From contig OZ252008.1 of assembly GCA_965246995.1 (NCBI GenBank), positions 3,596,001 through 3,660,000 of the forward strand: a stretch of 64,000 nucleotides of DNA, given 5' to 3'. The notes under the pieces were generated by a model. The model made no database searches. It worked only from the letters and a program-made list of their open reading frames with translations, and was not told the DNA's origin. Shown in pieces: positions 57,724 through 64,000 of this stretch. Numbering within the stretch: the stretch's first letter is position 1; each line of letters opens with the position of its first letter. The stretch comes from VXRJ01 sp965246995 (lineage in GTDB: Bacteria > Acidobacteriota > Vicinamibacteria > Vicinamibacterales > UBA8438). The translations under genes and the position numbers were made by a program.

Positions 57724-59238
57724 CTATCCCCCGAAGAGGGTCATGCCGAAGACGCGGGCCATGATGACAAGCGCGGTCAGTGCGGTGAAGACGAACAGGC
57801 TGAACCAGGCAAACGCCCGGACCGGCGCCGACGGGTAGAACGCGGTGTCCTGCTTCGGGATCACCGTGACGCAGTAGTAGACGTTGAGGAAGAAGACGAC
57901 CGGCGCAATGAAGAAGGCAAGCGCCGAGGAGACCAGGACCAGGAAGACCGGCCGCGGCAGCCCGGCCATGATCACCACCGCGGCGATCAGCGAGTAGAAC
58001 ATCGTCAGGCGGTAGATGTTGTATTCGGAGACCATCGTCCGCCGGTGGTCGTCCGTCAGCTGATCGGCGGCGATGCCGGAGAGCTTGGCGGTTGCCGGGA
58101 ACAGGTTGCGGCAGCAGGCGGCGACGACACGCGGCCAGCCGTCGAAGTAGTTGAACGCGGTCGAGAAGGTCGCGGCGAACGCGCCCAGCAGGAAGATCAT
58201 CATCATCCCGGGCCCGATGCTGTCAGTGAAGATCCGGGCGATCTCGCCAATCACCCCATTCCCCGACACCTCGCTGGGATAGAGCCAGACGGCGGCTAGC
58301 AGCAGGAAGATCACGGCGAGTACAAACGAGACGATATGCCCCAGCGTGAAGTCCCACAGCCCGATCCGGAACCAGCGGCGGCAGTACTCCCGCGCGTGCT
58401 CCGGCAGTCGCGCGACATCGACCGCCAGGTCCTCCTTCGTCGACGCGAATGGATCGAAGCGGCGCGCCAGGCCCCGTCGTTCGAGCTCTTCGCGGATCCG
58501 CCCCATGCCGACCCGCTTCGCCTTCCCCCACTCCGACGCCTGCAGCGACACGTCGATGCCGGTCGGCAGCAGACCGAGAAACGCAGCGATGATCAGCCAG
58601 GATCCGGCTGGTGTCTCCACCACGAAGAAGTGCCCCATCTCGTTGAGCGGGGCCGGTTCGAAGAAGTAGACGCCCATGGTCGAAACGAAAAGCAGTCCGG
58701 CGAGCACCTTCGTGGACAGCTCCACCGCCGCGTATCGCCCGTACAGGATGATCCCGACCGACAGCACGCCGAGCCCCAGGCCGTACACCCAACTGGGGAG
58801 GCTGAGTCCGAGGTACTCCGAGAAGACGTAGAAGAGGACTGCCGCGGCAGCCGCGAGGCGTCCCGCCTGGCCTAACGCGCACTGAACGATCGTCGTGATC
58901 AGGACGTACCAGACCGGCCACTTCCCCGGTGCGGTCGTGTAGGCGTCGAGCATGCTCCGGCCCGTGGCGTTGGTGAACCGGAACGCCATCTCGAAGCCGT
59001 AGTACTTGAAGATGTAGGCAACCGGGATGCACCAGAGCAGCGCGTACTCGAAGCGTCCGCCGGCCGCCGGCGCCGTCACGAGGTGCGACGTGCCGATGCC
59101 GGTCATCATCAGGATCAGTCCCGGCCCGAAGTGGCGCAGCAGGCCGCGCAGGTTGGTGTCGGGAAGCGGCAGATGATTGAGCGAATCGTCCGGACGCGAG
59201 GAGGATCTGTCGGGCGTCGGCGGCGGTTCGCTCGACAT
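57724..59238 (-). CDS. Nramp-related membrane transporter lacking the canonical metal motif
   Basis: This 504-residue membrane protein has about 11 helices and Nramp-like order. TM1 reads LLRHFGPGLILMMTGIGTSH, where classical Nramp proteins have DPGN in this helix. TM6 reads GLLPTGIDVSLQASEWGKAK, in place of the classical MPHN region. Later helices include PGMMMIFLLGAFAATFSTAF and the end FSLFVFTALTALVIMARVFG. The divergent ion-binding residues suggest a different substrate, perhaps Mg2+ or no metal at all. I chose the ATG at 59238. It lies 2 bp upstream of the M23 gene. Confidence 0.75.
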   Translation of the reverse strand: MSSEPPPTPDRSSSRPDDSLNHLPLPDTNLRGLLRHFGPGLILMMTGIGTSHLVTAPAAGGRFEYALLWCIPVAYIFKYYGFEMAFRFTNATGRSMLDAYTTAPGKWPVWYVLITTIVQCALGQAGRLAAAAAVLFYVFSEYLGLSLPSWVYGLGLGVLSVGIILYGRYAAVELSTKVLAGLLFVSTMGVYFFEPAPLNEMGHFFVVETPAGSWLIIAAFLGLLPTGIDVSLQASEWGKAKRVGMGRIREELERRGLARRFDPFASTKEDLAVDVARLPEHAREYCRRWFRIGLWDFTLGHIVSFVLAVIFLLLAAVWLYPSEVSGNGVIGEIARIFTDSIGPGMMMIFLLGAFAATFSTAFNYFDGWPRVVAACCRNLFPATAKLSGIAADQLTDDHRRTMVSEYNIYRLTMFYSLIAAVVIMAGLPRPVFLVLVSSALAFFIAPVVFFLNVYYCVTVIPKQDTAFYPSAPVRAFAWFSLFVFTALTALVIMARVFGMTLFGG

Positions 59239-59267
59239 TGGGCCGATTCTAGCAGACGCCGGGAGCG

Positions 59268-60068
59268 TCAGTCCGTGGCAGTCAGTACCGACTGGTGGAG
59301 GGTCCGGCCAACGAAGAACGGACCCATCTGCTGAATGAACTCCGATGTCTGCCGTGTCGACCGCATGTCCTTGACCAGACGCGAGAGAGGATAGAGTTCC
59401 GGGCCGATCAGGCCGATGACGAATTCGTTGTCGTCCCGGTCCAGCCCGTGGCACTCCAGACGGACGTCGACCGCGTAGCCCGCCTCGCCGTACCGCCGGC
59501 CCAGGATTCCGTGTTCCATCAGGATCTTCCCCTGCTCGGCCCGCGGCAACTGGTTGAACGCCCCGATCCGCCGGAGGGGGTACCAGACCGCCCAGGGATT
59601 CGCCGGATCGAGCACGTTCCGCGGCACCTTGCACAGCAGGAAGTCCTCGAGGTCCGCCTCGCGACCCGACGAGTAGGTCCGGCCGATCATGGTCAACTCG
59701 GGGCGTGGGACGAGATCGCGAAACGGATGTCCGATCAGCAGCGCGCGCCCCGCACTGGCGAAGCAGGCGGGATCCTCGCTCATCAGGAGCACGCCGACCC
59801 CGCGCGGATCGTTCACGTCGGCATAAACCACGGCGTCCAGACCGCTCGCCCGCACCGCGTCGACCACCAGCGCGGTATCCAGGCAGCCGGTCAACACCTG
59901 CAGTTGCACGAACAGCCGGCGCGTTGAGGTCTGCGGCGCGCCCCGCACCGGCGCACCATGCTCGCGCAGGTCGGGCGGACCCTCCGCGGTGGGCGGCGCG
60001 TGGCGTCCCGCGGCGGCGGGCGGGCGGTGGGCGGTGGCGGCGCCTGCGTCCTGCGTGTGGTCAGTCAC
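59268..60068 (-). CDS. Chlorite dismutase-family heme protein
   Basis: This 266-residue protein has a Pro/Ala-rich N-terminus of about 45 residues and then two ferredoxin-like halves. The second half shows the family block VWYPLRRIGAFNQLPRAEQG, then KILMEHGILGRRYGEAGYAV, with the His of MEHGILG as likely heme ligand, and FVIGLIGPELYPLSRLVKDM, then RSTRQTSEFIQQMGPFFVGR. The family includes chlorite dismutases and HemQ-type coproheme decarboxylases. Which one applies is not settled, and no heme-synthesis gene is adjacent. The GTG start sits 8 nt after a TATAGG element shared with the divergent gene. Confidence 0.78.
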   Translation of the reverse strand: MTDHTQDAGAATAHRPPAAAGRHAPPTAEGPPDLREHGAPVRGAPQTSTRRLFVQLQVLTGCLDTALVVDAVRASGLDAVVYADVNDPRGVGVLLMSEDPACFASAGRALLIGHPFRDLVPRPELTMIGRTYSSGREADLEDFLLCKVPRNVLDPANPWAVWYPLRRIGAFNQLPRAEQGKILMEHGILGRRYGEAGYAVDVRLECHGLDRDDNEFVIGLIGPELYPLSRLVKDMRSTRQTSEFIQQMGPFFVGRTLHQSVLTATD

Positions 60069-60076
60069 GCGACGAT

Positions 60077-60084
60077 CCTATACT
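60077..60084. promoter_or_regulatory. Overlapping divergent -10 elements between chlorite-dismutase-like and uridine kinase genes
   Basis: The minus strand reads TATAGG (60082-60077), 8 nt before the GTG at 60068. The plus strand reads TATACT (60079-60084), 10 nt before the ATG at 60095. The two elements share four bases, giving a compact bidirectional promoter with short or no leaders. Confidence 0.45.
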
Positions 60085-60094
60085 GACGCCCCGG

Positions 60095-60754
60095 ATGACA
60101 CGGCCCCACTTCATCGCGATCGCGGGCGCGTCCTGTGCCGGCAAAACGACGCTGGCGCGGTGTCTGGCCGATGCTCTTGGAGCCGGACCGAACGCCCTCA
60201 TCCCGATCGATGCCTACTACCGGGATCGCCCCGGCCACGACATCGCCGAGCGCGCCGCGGCCAATTACGATGCGCCGGACGCGATCGATATCGCGCTCCT
60301 CCGCGAGCATCTCGATCGCCTGCGAGACGGTTGCCCGATCGAGCGGCCCGTCTACGACTTCGCACACCACCGGCGCGCGGCAGAGACGGCCACCGTTCAA
60401 CCGGCGCCGTTCCTCCTGCTCGAAGGCCTTCTTGCCCTCCACTGGCCGGAGATCCGGGCACTGGCCGATACCCGCGTCTTCATCCACATAGATGAAGCGA
60501 CGGCGCTTGCCCGACGCATCGCGCGCGATTCGCGCGAGCGGGGACGCGACGAGGAATCCGTCCGCCAGCAGTGGCGCGCGACGGTCTGGCCCGGCTACCG
60601 GCAGTGGGTAGCGCCAACCGCGCAGTTCGCCAACGTGACAGTGGACGGCGGGGCGACCATCGCGGTCGGCGTCGCCACGGTAGTCGATCAGATGCCCGTG
60701 TCCGCGCCGGCCGTGAGCACGGCGCGTTCACGTTCGAAGACACGCGACAACTGA
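60095..60754 (+). CDS. Uridine kinase-family protein
   Basis: This 219-residue P-loop kinase begins MTRPHFIAIAGASCAGKTTL (Walker A GxxxxGKT). It contains IPIDAYYRDRPGHDI, IERPVYDFAHHRRAAETATV and FLLLEGLLALHWPEIRALAD, then DTRVFIHIDEATALARRIAR and RDSRERGRDEESVRQQWRAT. This fits uridine kinase or a related phosphoribulokinase-like enzyme. The core ends near 60690; the last 20 residues overlap the convergent PAS/GAF gene by 67 bp and look unconserved. No Shine-Dalgarno precedes the ATG. Confidence 0.85.
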   Translation: MTRPHFIAIAGASCAGKTTLARCLADALGAGPNALIPIDAYYRDRPGHDIAERAAANYDAPDAIDIALLREHLDRLRDGCPIERPVYDFAHHRRAAETATVQPAPFLLLEGLLALHWPEIRALADTRVFIHIDEATALARRIARDSRERGRDEESVRQQWRATVWPGYRQWVAPTAQFANVTVDGGATIAVGVATVVDQMPVSAPAVSTARSRSKTRDN

Positions 60755-61743
60755 TCGGAAGCCTCCGCCAGTAGACGCTGACGCCCGGGATCGGGCGGCG
60801 CGGGGTCGCGGGCGAACAGCTCGACAACCGCGACCACCTGCCCGGCGGCGCTGACCGGGGTCGCGTAGAGCGAGCGGAACTCGCGCAATGCGATGCGGCG
60901 CGCGTCCGAGAAGCGCGGGTCGACGGCAATGGCGGCGACCCACGTCGGTTCGGCGGACGTGGCGGCACGGTGCAGAACATGATCGTCGACGTCGCCGCAA
61001 CAATCGTCGATCACGCCGCGCGCAGTGACCGAGACCGGCTGCTCGTCCGCGACATGCCAGACGCCCGTCGAAATCAGCGACACGTCCCCCTCGGCGGCGG
61101 CAAGATAGACGGTGCCGGCGCTCCAGCCGCCCCATTCCGCAACGACGCGCAGCAGGTCTCGCGCAGCGGCGTGGAGCGATACCGCGTCGCGGCCGATCGC
61201 AACGGCGTCCTGCAGCATTCGCAGATCGGCCGCCTGAGACGTAACCCGATCTCCTGCTTCTTTCGGAGGCTCTGCCGCCGCAGTCGCCGCATGCGCCGCC
61301 GTCACGTCGGTATAGACGAGAAGCGTTTCCCCTTGATCGGTCGGGCGCGTCCGCATCTCGACCCAGCGCGCATCCGGCGTGCGCTGCGTTTCGGTCGTCC
61401 TCTCGCCCAGATGCCCCAGGTGCGCGTCGATCCAGGCATCGATCTCCGGTTCCGGGATCAACACGACGGCGCGCGTTGCGGTGTAGCGGATCAGGTCCTC
61501 GTATTCGAGTCCCCGCTTCAGCGTCACCGACGGGTAGAAGTCGCGGAACCGGTCGTTGCAGGCAACGAGGCGCCCGTCCGCGTCCCACACCGCGAGGCCA
61601 GCGGCGTCGTCCTCGAGGAGCGCCGCCATGCGCCCGCTCGCCACCGCCTCGCCAGTCCGCGCGCCATGCAACCGGCGGGCGAACAGGCCAAGAAGTGCGG
61701 CGAGCAGGACGATCACGCCGCCCAGCAGGCTCTGCAGGATCAC
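60688..61743 (-). CDS. Membrane-anchored PAS/GAF sensor protein without an output domain
   Basis: This 351-residue protein has one N-terminal transmembrane helix (ILQSLLGGVIVLLAALLGLF), a PAS domain (about 40-150; AGLAVWDADGRLVACNDRFR, then VEMRTRPTDQGETLLVYTDV) and a GAF domain (about 190-335; AARDLLRVVAEWGGWSAGTV, then AAGQVVAVVELFARDPAPPD). The sequence stops soon after the GAF core, with no kinase, cyclase, GGDEF or helix-turn-helix output. It may signal through a partner protein. The GTG at 61743 sits 6 nt after a TAAGAT element, so a leaderless transcript is possible. Confidence 0.82.
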   Translation of the reverse strand: MILQSLLGGVIVLLAALLGLFARRLHGARTGEAVASGRMAALLEDDAAGLAVWDADGRLVACNDRFRDFYPSVTLKRGLEYEDLIRYTATRAVVLIPEPEIDAWIDAHLGHLGERTTETQRTPDARWVEMRTRPTDQGETLLVYTDVTAAHAATAAAEPPKEAGDRVTSQAADLRMLQDAVAIGRDAVSLHAAARDLLRVVAEWGGWSAGTVYLAAAEGDVSLISTGVWHVADEQPVSVTARGVIDDCCGDVDDHVLHRAATSAEPTWVAAIAVDPRFSDARRIALREFRSLYATPVSAAGQVVAVVELFARDPAPPDPGRQRLLAEASDQLSRVFERERAVLTAGADTGI

Positions 61744-61749
61744 GCCGTC

Positions 61750-61755
61750 ATCTTA
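61750..61755 (-). promoter_or_regulatory. Putative -10 element (TAAGAT) for a leaderless PAS/GAF transcript
   Basis: The minus strand reads TAAGAT, then GACGGC, then the GTG start at 61743. No Shine-Dalgarno is present. The -35 is not obvious. Confidence 0.35.
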
Positions 61756-61769
61756 CCGGCATCGCCAGC

Positions 61770-61799
61770 TTGACACTTCCGCGCCACCCCGCGTAGCGT
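61770..61799 (+). promoter_or_regulatory. Promoter for the small exported protein at 61828
   Basis: TTGACA (61770-61775), an 18-nt spacer and TAGCGT (61794-61799) form a recognisable promoter facing the plus strand. The expected start near 61807 leaves a leader of about 20 nt before the ATG, with no Shine-Dalgarno. Confidence 0.4.
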
Positions 61800-61827
61800 G
61801 AGGGGTGCCCCCGCGGGCCACAATCTC

Positions 61828-62217
61828 ATGCGATTGCTCCGCTCGATGGTTCCGATCGTCGCGCTGGTGTTCGGGATAGGCGTCCCGGGGACCGCCTCGG
61901 CGCAGGATTCCGCTCTTGGCGCCAACTTGACCGAGGTGCCGGATCTGCCGGTTTCCATCAACCGGATACGGGAACGGATCGCGTCACAGCCGGAGAGGGG
62001 CGAAACACACATGCCGCTCCGCCTTACGTACCGCTTGAACGTCTACGGCCGCGCCCCAGCCATGGAGTTTCTGCAGAACTTCATCGTGGTCGACACCGCG
62101 CCCGCCGCGTATGGCGGCCCGAGCCACGCGGAGATGATGGAAGTGATGACGCCGAAGGAATGGCGTCCTCGCGCGATCAGCAGCGGCAACCTCCTGGGCA
62201 ACTGGCGCACCCAATAG
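61828..62217 (+). CDS. Small exported protein of unknown function
   Basis: This 129-residue protein has a signal peptide (MRLLRSMVPIVALVFGIGVP, ending near TASAQ). A mature part of about 100 residues contains LRLTYRLNVYGRAPAMEFLQ and the end MTPKEWRPRAISSGNLLGNW. I do not recognise the family. The ATG at 61828 opens the signal; a GTG at 61798 adds ten residues. It is divergent from the PAS/GAF gene. Confidence 0.65.
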   Translation: MRLLRSMVPIVALVFGIGVPGTASAQDSALGANLTEVPDLPVSINRIRERIASQPERGETHMPLRLTYRLNVYGRAPAMEFLQNFIVVDTAPAAYGGPSHAEMMEVMTPKEWRPRAISSGNLLGNWRTQ

Positions 62218-62232
62218 CGCCCCGCCCGGAAC

Positions 62233-62263
62233 GAGCGACCTCGGCACGAGCGACGCTCGGCAC
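62233..62263. repeat. Imperfect tandem repeat between convergent genes
   Basis: GAGCGACCTCGGCAC is followed directly by GAGCGACGCTCGGCAC. The second unit contains GAGCGACGCTC, which can form a small hairpin. It sits in the 47-bp gap between two convergent small genes and might help termination. Confidence 0.5.
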
Positions 62264-62264
62264 C

Positions 62265-62528
62265 TCACCTCGCCGCCGGGATATCTGTCGTCCAGTGCCG
62301 TAGTGGCAACGACACCAGCAGGTAGCGCTTCCGGAGCGCGACGACATGTTGTGCGTACTGGCCCTTCGGGATATCGCCCCGCACCTGGCGTTTGCGGAGG
62401 CGCCGGAGCTCGAAGCGGTACAGGTCGCTCACGAACTCGTGCAGCAGGTCGGGGCGGGTCTCCGGGGTCGGCCGAACCCCGTGCCCTGCGAGCGCCTCCA
62501 TCACTGACGGCCGGTAGTCGTACGCCAC
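62265..62528 (-). CDS. Small basic protein of unknown function
   Basis: This 87-residue protein begins VAYDYRPSVMEALAGHGVRP and continues TPETRPDLLHEFVSDLYRFE, then LRRLRKRQVRGDIPKGQYAQ and HVVALRKRYLLVSLPLRHWT. It is basic and mostly helical with no signal peptide. The compact, well-formed sequence suggests a real gene. I chose the GTG at 62528; the frame is open further to 62633 but that part looks random. I do not recognise the family. Confidence 0.6.
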   Translation of the reverse strand: MAYDYRPSVMEALAGHGVRPTPETRPDLLHEFVSDLYRFELRRLRKRQVRGDIPKGQYAQHVVALRKRYLLVSLPLRHWTTDIPAAR

Positions 62529-62617
62529 GGCTCGGCATTCTAGCCGTGCCCGCGAACCCCGCGCCGGATGCGCCGCGCCTTCGCCCGTCAATCGTGTACG
62601 CTTTCTTCGCTTGGACG

Positions 62618-64000
62618 ATGACTGCGTGCCCATTCCATCTTCCAGCCGGGCGGGTACTCGTCACCTTCCTCTCGCTGCTCTTCGCCCCGCCCGGACTGGC
62701 CCTCCTGAACGGACAGCAGTCCGAGCCTAGCGTCGCTATCCAGTTGCCGGTCGCCGCCTGGCCGGCCGCCGTCGCGCAGATGCACGCGGGTGATCCGATC
62801 GGGGCGCTTGCAGCCCTAGACCGCGCGATCACGAACGAGGAAAAGCCACTCGAAGCAACCGTCCTGCGCGCCACGCTCCTGACCCGGGCGGGGCGCCACG
62901 CCGAGGCGGAGGCGGAGTGGGGATCGGCAATTGATCGCGCCGTCTACCTGCGCACGTTTGCGCGGCGCGCGATCGTCACGAGTCTTGCCGCACGTGGCGC
63001 GACGCAGGAAGCGGAGCCCTACCTCGAAGAGCTGCTGGGCAGCGACGCCGACCGCCACCGGGACCTGGCGCTCCGTGTTGCCGAGGCGCATCTTGCGGCC
63101 AGCGCGCCCGACCGGGCTGCGGCGCTGTATCGGCGGGTCCTGGCTGCCGGCGGCCGGACCGCCGACGCCGATACCGCACGTCTCGGTCTCGCCTCCGCGC
63201 AGGAAGCCTCCGGCGACACGGCGGCGGCGCATGCGACGCTCCGCATCGCGCAACTCCGTTTTCGGACGGCCGACGCCTACGAAACCGCCGTGCGTGAGTC
63301 AGCCCGCCTCGCCCGCGCACGCGGCGAAGCGTTGCGACCGTTCACCGAAGGCGAATATGCGCAGATTGTCCAGCGCCTCCGGAACGCGTCGCGTTTTCCG
63401 CCCGCTCTCGCCGCACTCGAAGCCTGGGCCATCGCGTACCCCGGCGCCGCGACGCAGGAACGGGTCTCCGCCGAACGGATCGCTACGCTGTACGCCCAGC
63501 GGGACAACCAGCGCGCGGTCGAGGCGTGCGCAGCGTTCTACCAGCGCTTTCCGTCGAGCCAACGCACGCCCGACATCCGGCTGATCGATTTCCGTCTCGC
63601 GATTCGGATGCGCGATCTGGACCGCGCGCGGCGTCTCGGCTCCGACCTCTGGGAGGGCCAGATCGCCGGCGCGGACGAGGAACACCGCCGCGACGCGGCA
63701 ATCCTGCTGGCCGCCGTTCTTGTCGCGCGGGGCGATCTCGCCGGTGGCCTCGGCCTCTACCCCGAGCTGTTTCAGACGGCGCCAACCCCCGACGACGCAC
63801 GCGCGATGCTCTGGCGAGCCGGCGTCGCCGCCGTCCGGGCAGGCGACTACGATCGCGCATTCACGAACCTGCGGGCGCTGATCGACCGGCGACCCGACGG
63901 CAACCTGGCGCTGGCGGCGGAGTACTGGCTTGGCGTCGCGCACGAACGGAACGGCGAGACGGCTGCCGCCGAGCGCCGCTTTCGGCTGCTCGCGAACCGC
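62618..64000 (+). CDS. TPR-like exported protein, possibly lytic transglycosylase N-terminus (3' end outside window)
   Basis: The frame is open from the ATG at 62618 to the window edge, 461 codons so far. It begins with a signal-like segment (AGRVLVTFLSLLFAPPGLAL) and continues with helical repeats of 30-40 residues (PIGALAALDRAITNEEKPLE, then RVAEAHLAASAPDRAAALYR, then YAQIVQRLRNASRFPPALAA). Blocks such as ACAAFYQRFPSSQRTPDIRL are typical of TPR scaffolds or of the superhelical domain of soluble lytic transglycosylases (Slt). The catalytic domain, if present, lies outside the window. An in-frame GTG at 62594 would add eight residues. Confidence 0.6.
   Translation, partial: MTACPFHLPAGRVLVTFLSLLFAPPGLALLNGQQSEPSVAIQLPVAAWPAAVAQMHAGDPIGALAALDRAITNEEKPLEATVLRATLLTRAGRHAEAEAEWGSAIDRAVYLRTFARRAIVTSLAARGATQEAEPYLEELLGSDADRHRDLALRVAEAHLAASAPDRAAALYRRVLAAGGRTADADTARLGLASAQEASGDTAAAHATLRIAQLRFRTADAYETAVRESARLARARGEALRPFTEGEYAQIVQRLRNASRFPPALAALEAWAIAYPGAATQERVSAERIATLYAQRDNQRAVEACAAFYQRFPSSQRTPDIRLIDFRLAIRMRDLDRARRLGSDLWEGQIAGADEEHRRDAAILLAAVLVARGDLAGGLGLYPELFQTAPTPDDARAMLWRAGVAAVRAGDYDRAFTNLRALIDRRPDGNLALAAEYWLGVAHERNGETAAAERRFRLLANR

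Noticed and set aside
1..64000. tRNA, rRNA, riboswitch and CRISPR signals.
   Set aside because: I scanned intergenic regions for clover-leaf arms, T-loop consensus and regularly spaced repeats and found none. Most gaps are shorter than 100 bp. A covariance-model search would be decisive.

Overview
The window is high-GC DNA from a Gram-negative bacterium: it encodes LpxC, a BamA/TamA-TamB pair and many predicted outer-membrane proteins and lipoproteins. The mix of DUF5916 barrels, carboxypeptidase-regulatory/beta-propeller proteins, FN3 lipoproteins and an RpoE-type sigma/anti-sigma pair, with no phage or plasmid backbone, fits an Acidobacteriota chromosome best. That placement is an inference without any marker comparison. 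No rRNA, tRNA or CRISPR array was recognised.

Layout. 1-8.1 kb (minus): biotin carboxylase and biotin carrier subunit of an acyl-CoA carboxylase, then tamB and a BamA/TamA protein that runs off the left edge. 8.2-12.4 kb: a secreted propeller protein with one CxxCH, an unknown plus-strand gene with a nuclease-like motif, an outer-membrane barrel, and a gutted enolase-superfamily gene. 12.4-15.9 kb: a stack of three mobile elements (IS1380-family IS, MITE-like repeat, frameshifted IS1182-family IS), with both IS flanked by CTAG. 16.0-26.0 kb (minus): sigma factor, anti-sigma, lipoprotein, permease, hslV, hslU, FN3 lipoprotein, FAH-family enzyme, transaldolase-like protein and carboxylase beta subunit. 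26.1-34.3 kb: ABC-F ATPase, then topA-trmFO-xerC and dprA (minus). 34.5-39.3 kb (plus): TPR protein, lipoprotein, rplU-rpmA-obg-nadD-rsfS-comF. 39.3-43.6 kb: tmk and lysA (minus), an ECF sigma-STAS-unknown operon (plus), lpxC with a possible leader ORF (minus). 43.7-48.9 kb: uvrA with a propeller and an HNH gene (minus), NlpC/P60 lipoprotein (plus), second MITE-like copy. 49.1-62.5 kb: M48 protease, DapA-family lyase, DUF5916 protein, thioredoxin-like ferredoxin, AbgT transporter, outer-membrane protein, M23 peptidase, Nramp-related transporter, chlorite-dismutase-like protein, uridine kinase, PAS/GAF protein and two small unknowns. A TPR-like protein runs off the right edge.

Most of the content is housekeeping: envelope assembly (TamA/TamB, LpxC), protein quality control (HslUV), DNA and tRNA maintenance (TopA, UvrA, DprA, XerC, TrmFO), ribosome assembly (L21, L27, Obg, RsfS) and propionyl/acetyl-CoA carboxylation. 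The three carboxylase subunits are split into two same-strand blocks, with the mobile island lying between them.

The signals most worth a second look are: (1) six transcription-unit heads with a -10-like hexamer 6-10 nt before the start codon and no Shine-Dalgarno, suggesting leaderless transcripts, two of them at overlapping divergent -10 elements; (2) a 33-codon ORF with a strong Shine-Dalgarno whose stop overlaps the lpxC start; (3) two copies of a terminal-inverted-repeat element; (4) the CTAG-anchored IS stack beside a deleted Tat/enolase gene; (5) an ECF sigma-STAS-unknown operon; and (6) palindromes overlapping promoters upstream of the HNH and TPR genes. I did not find a clearly new defence or biosynthetic system.
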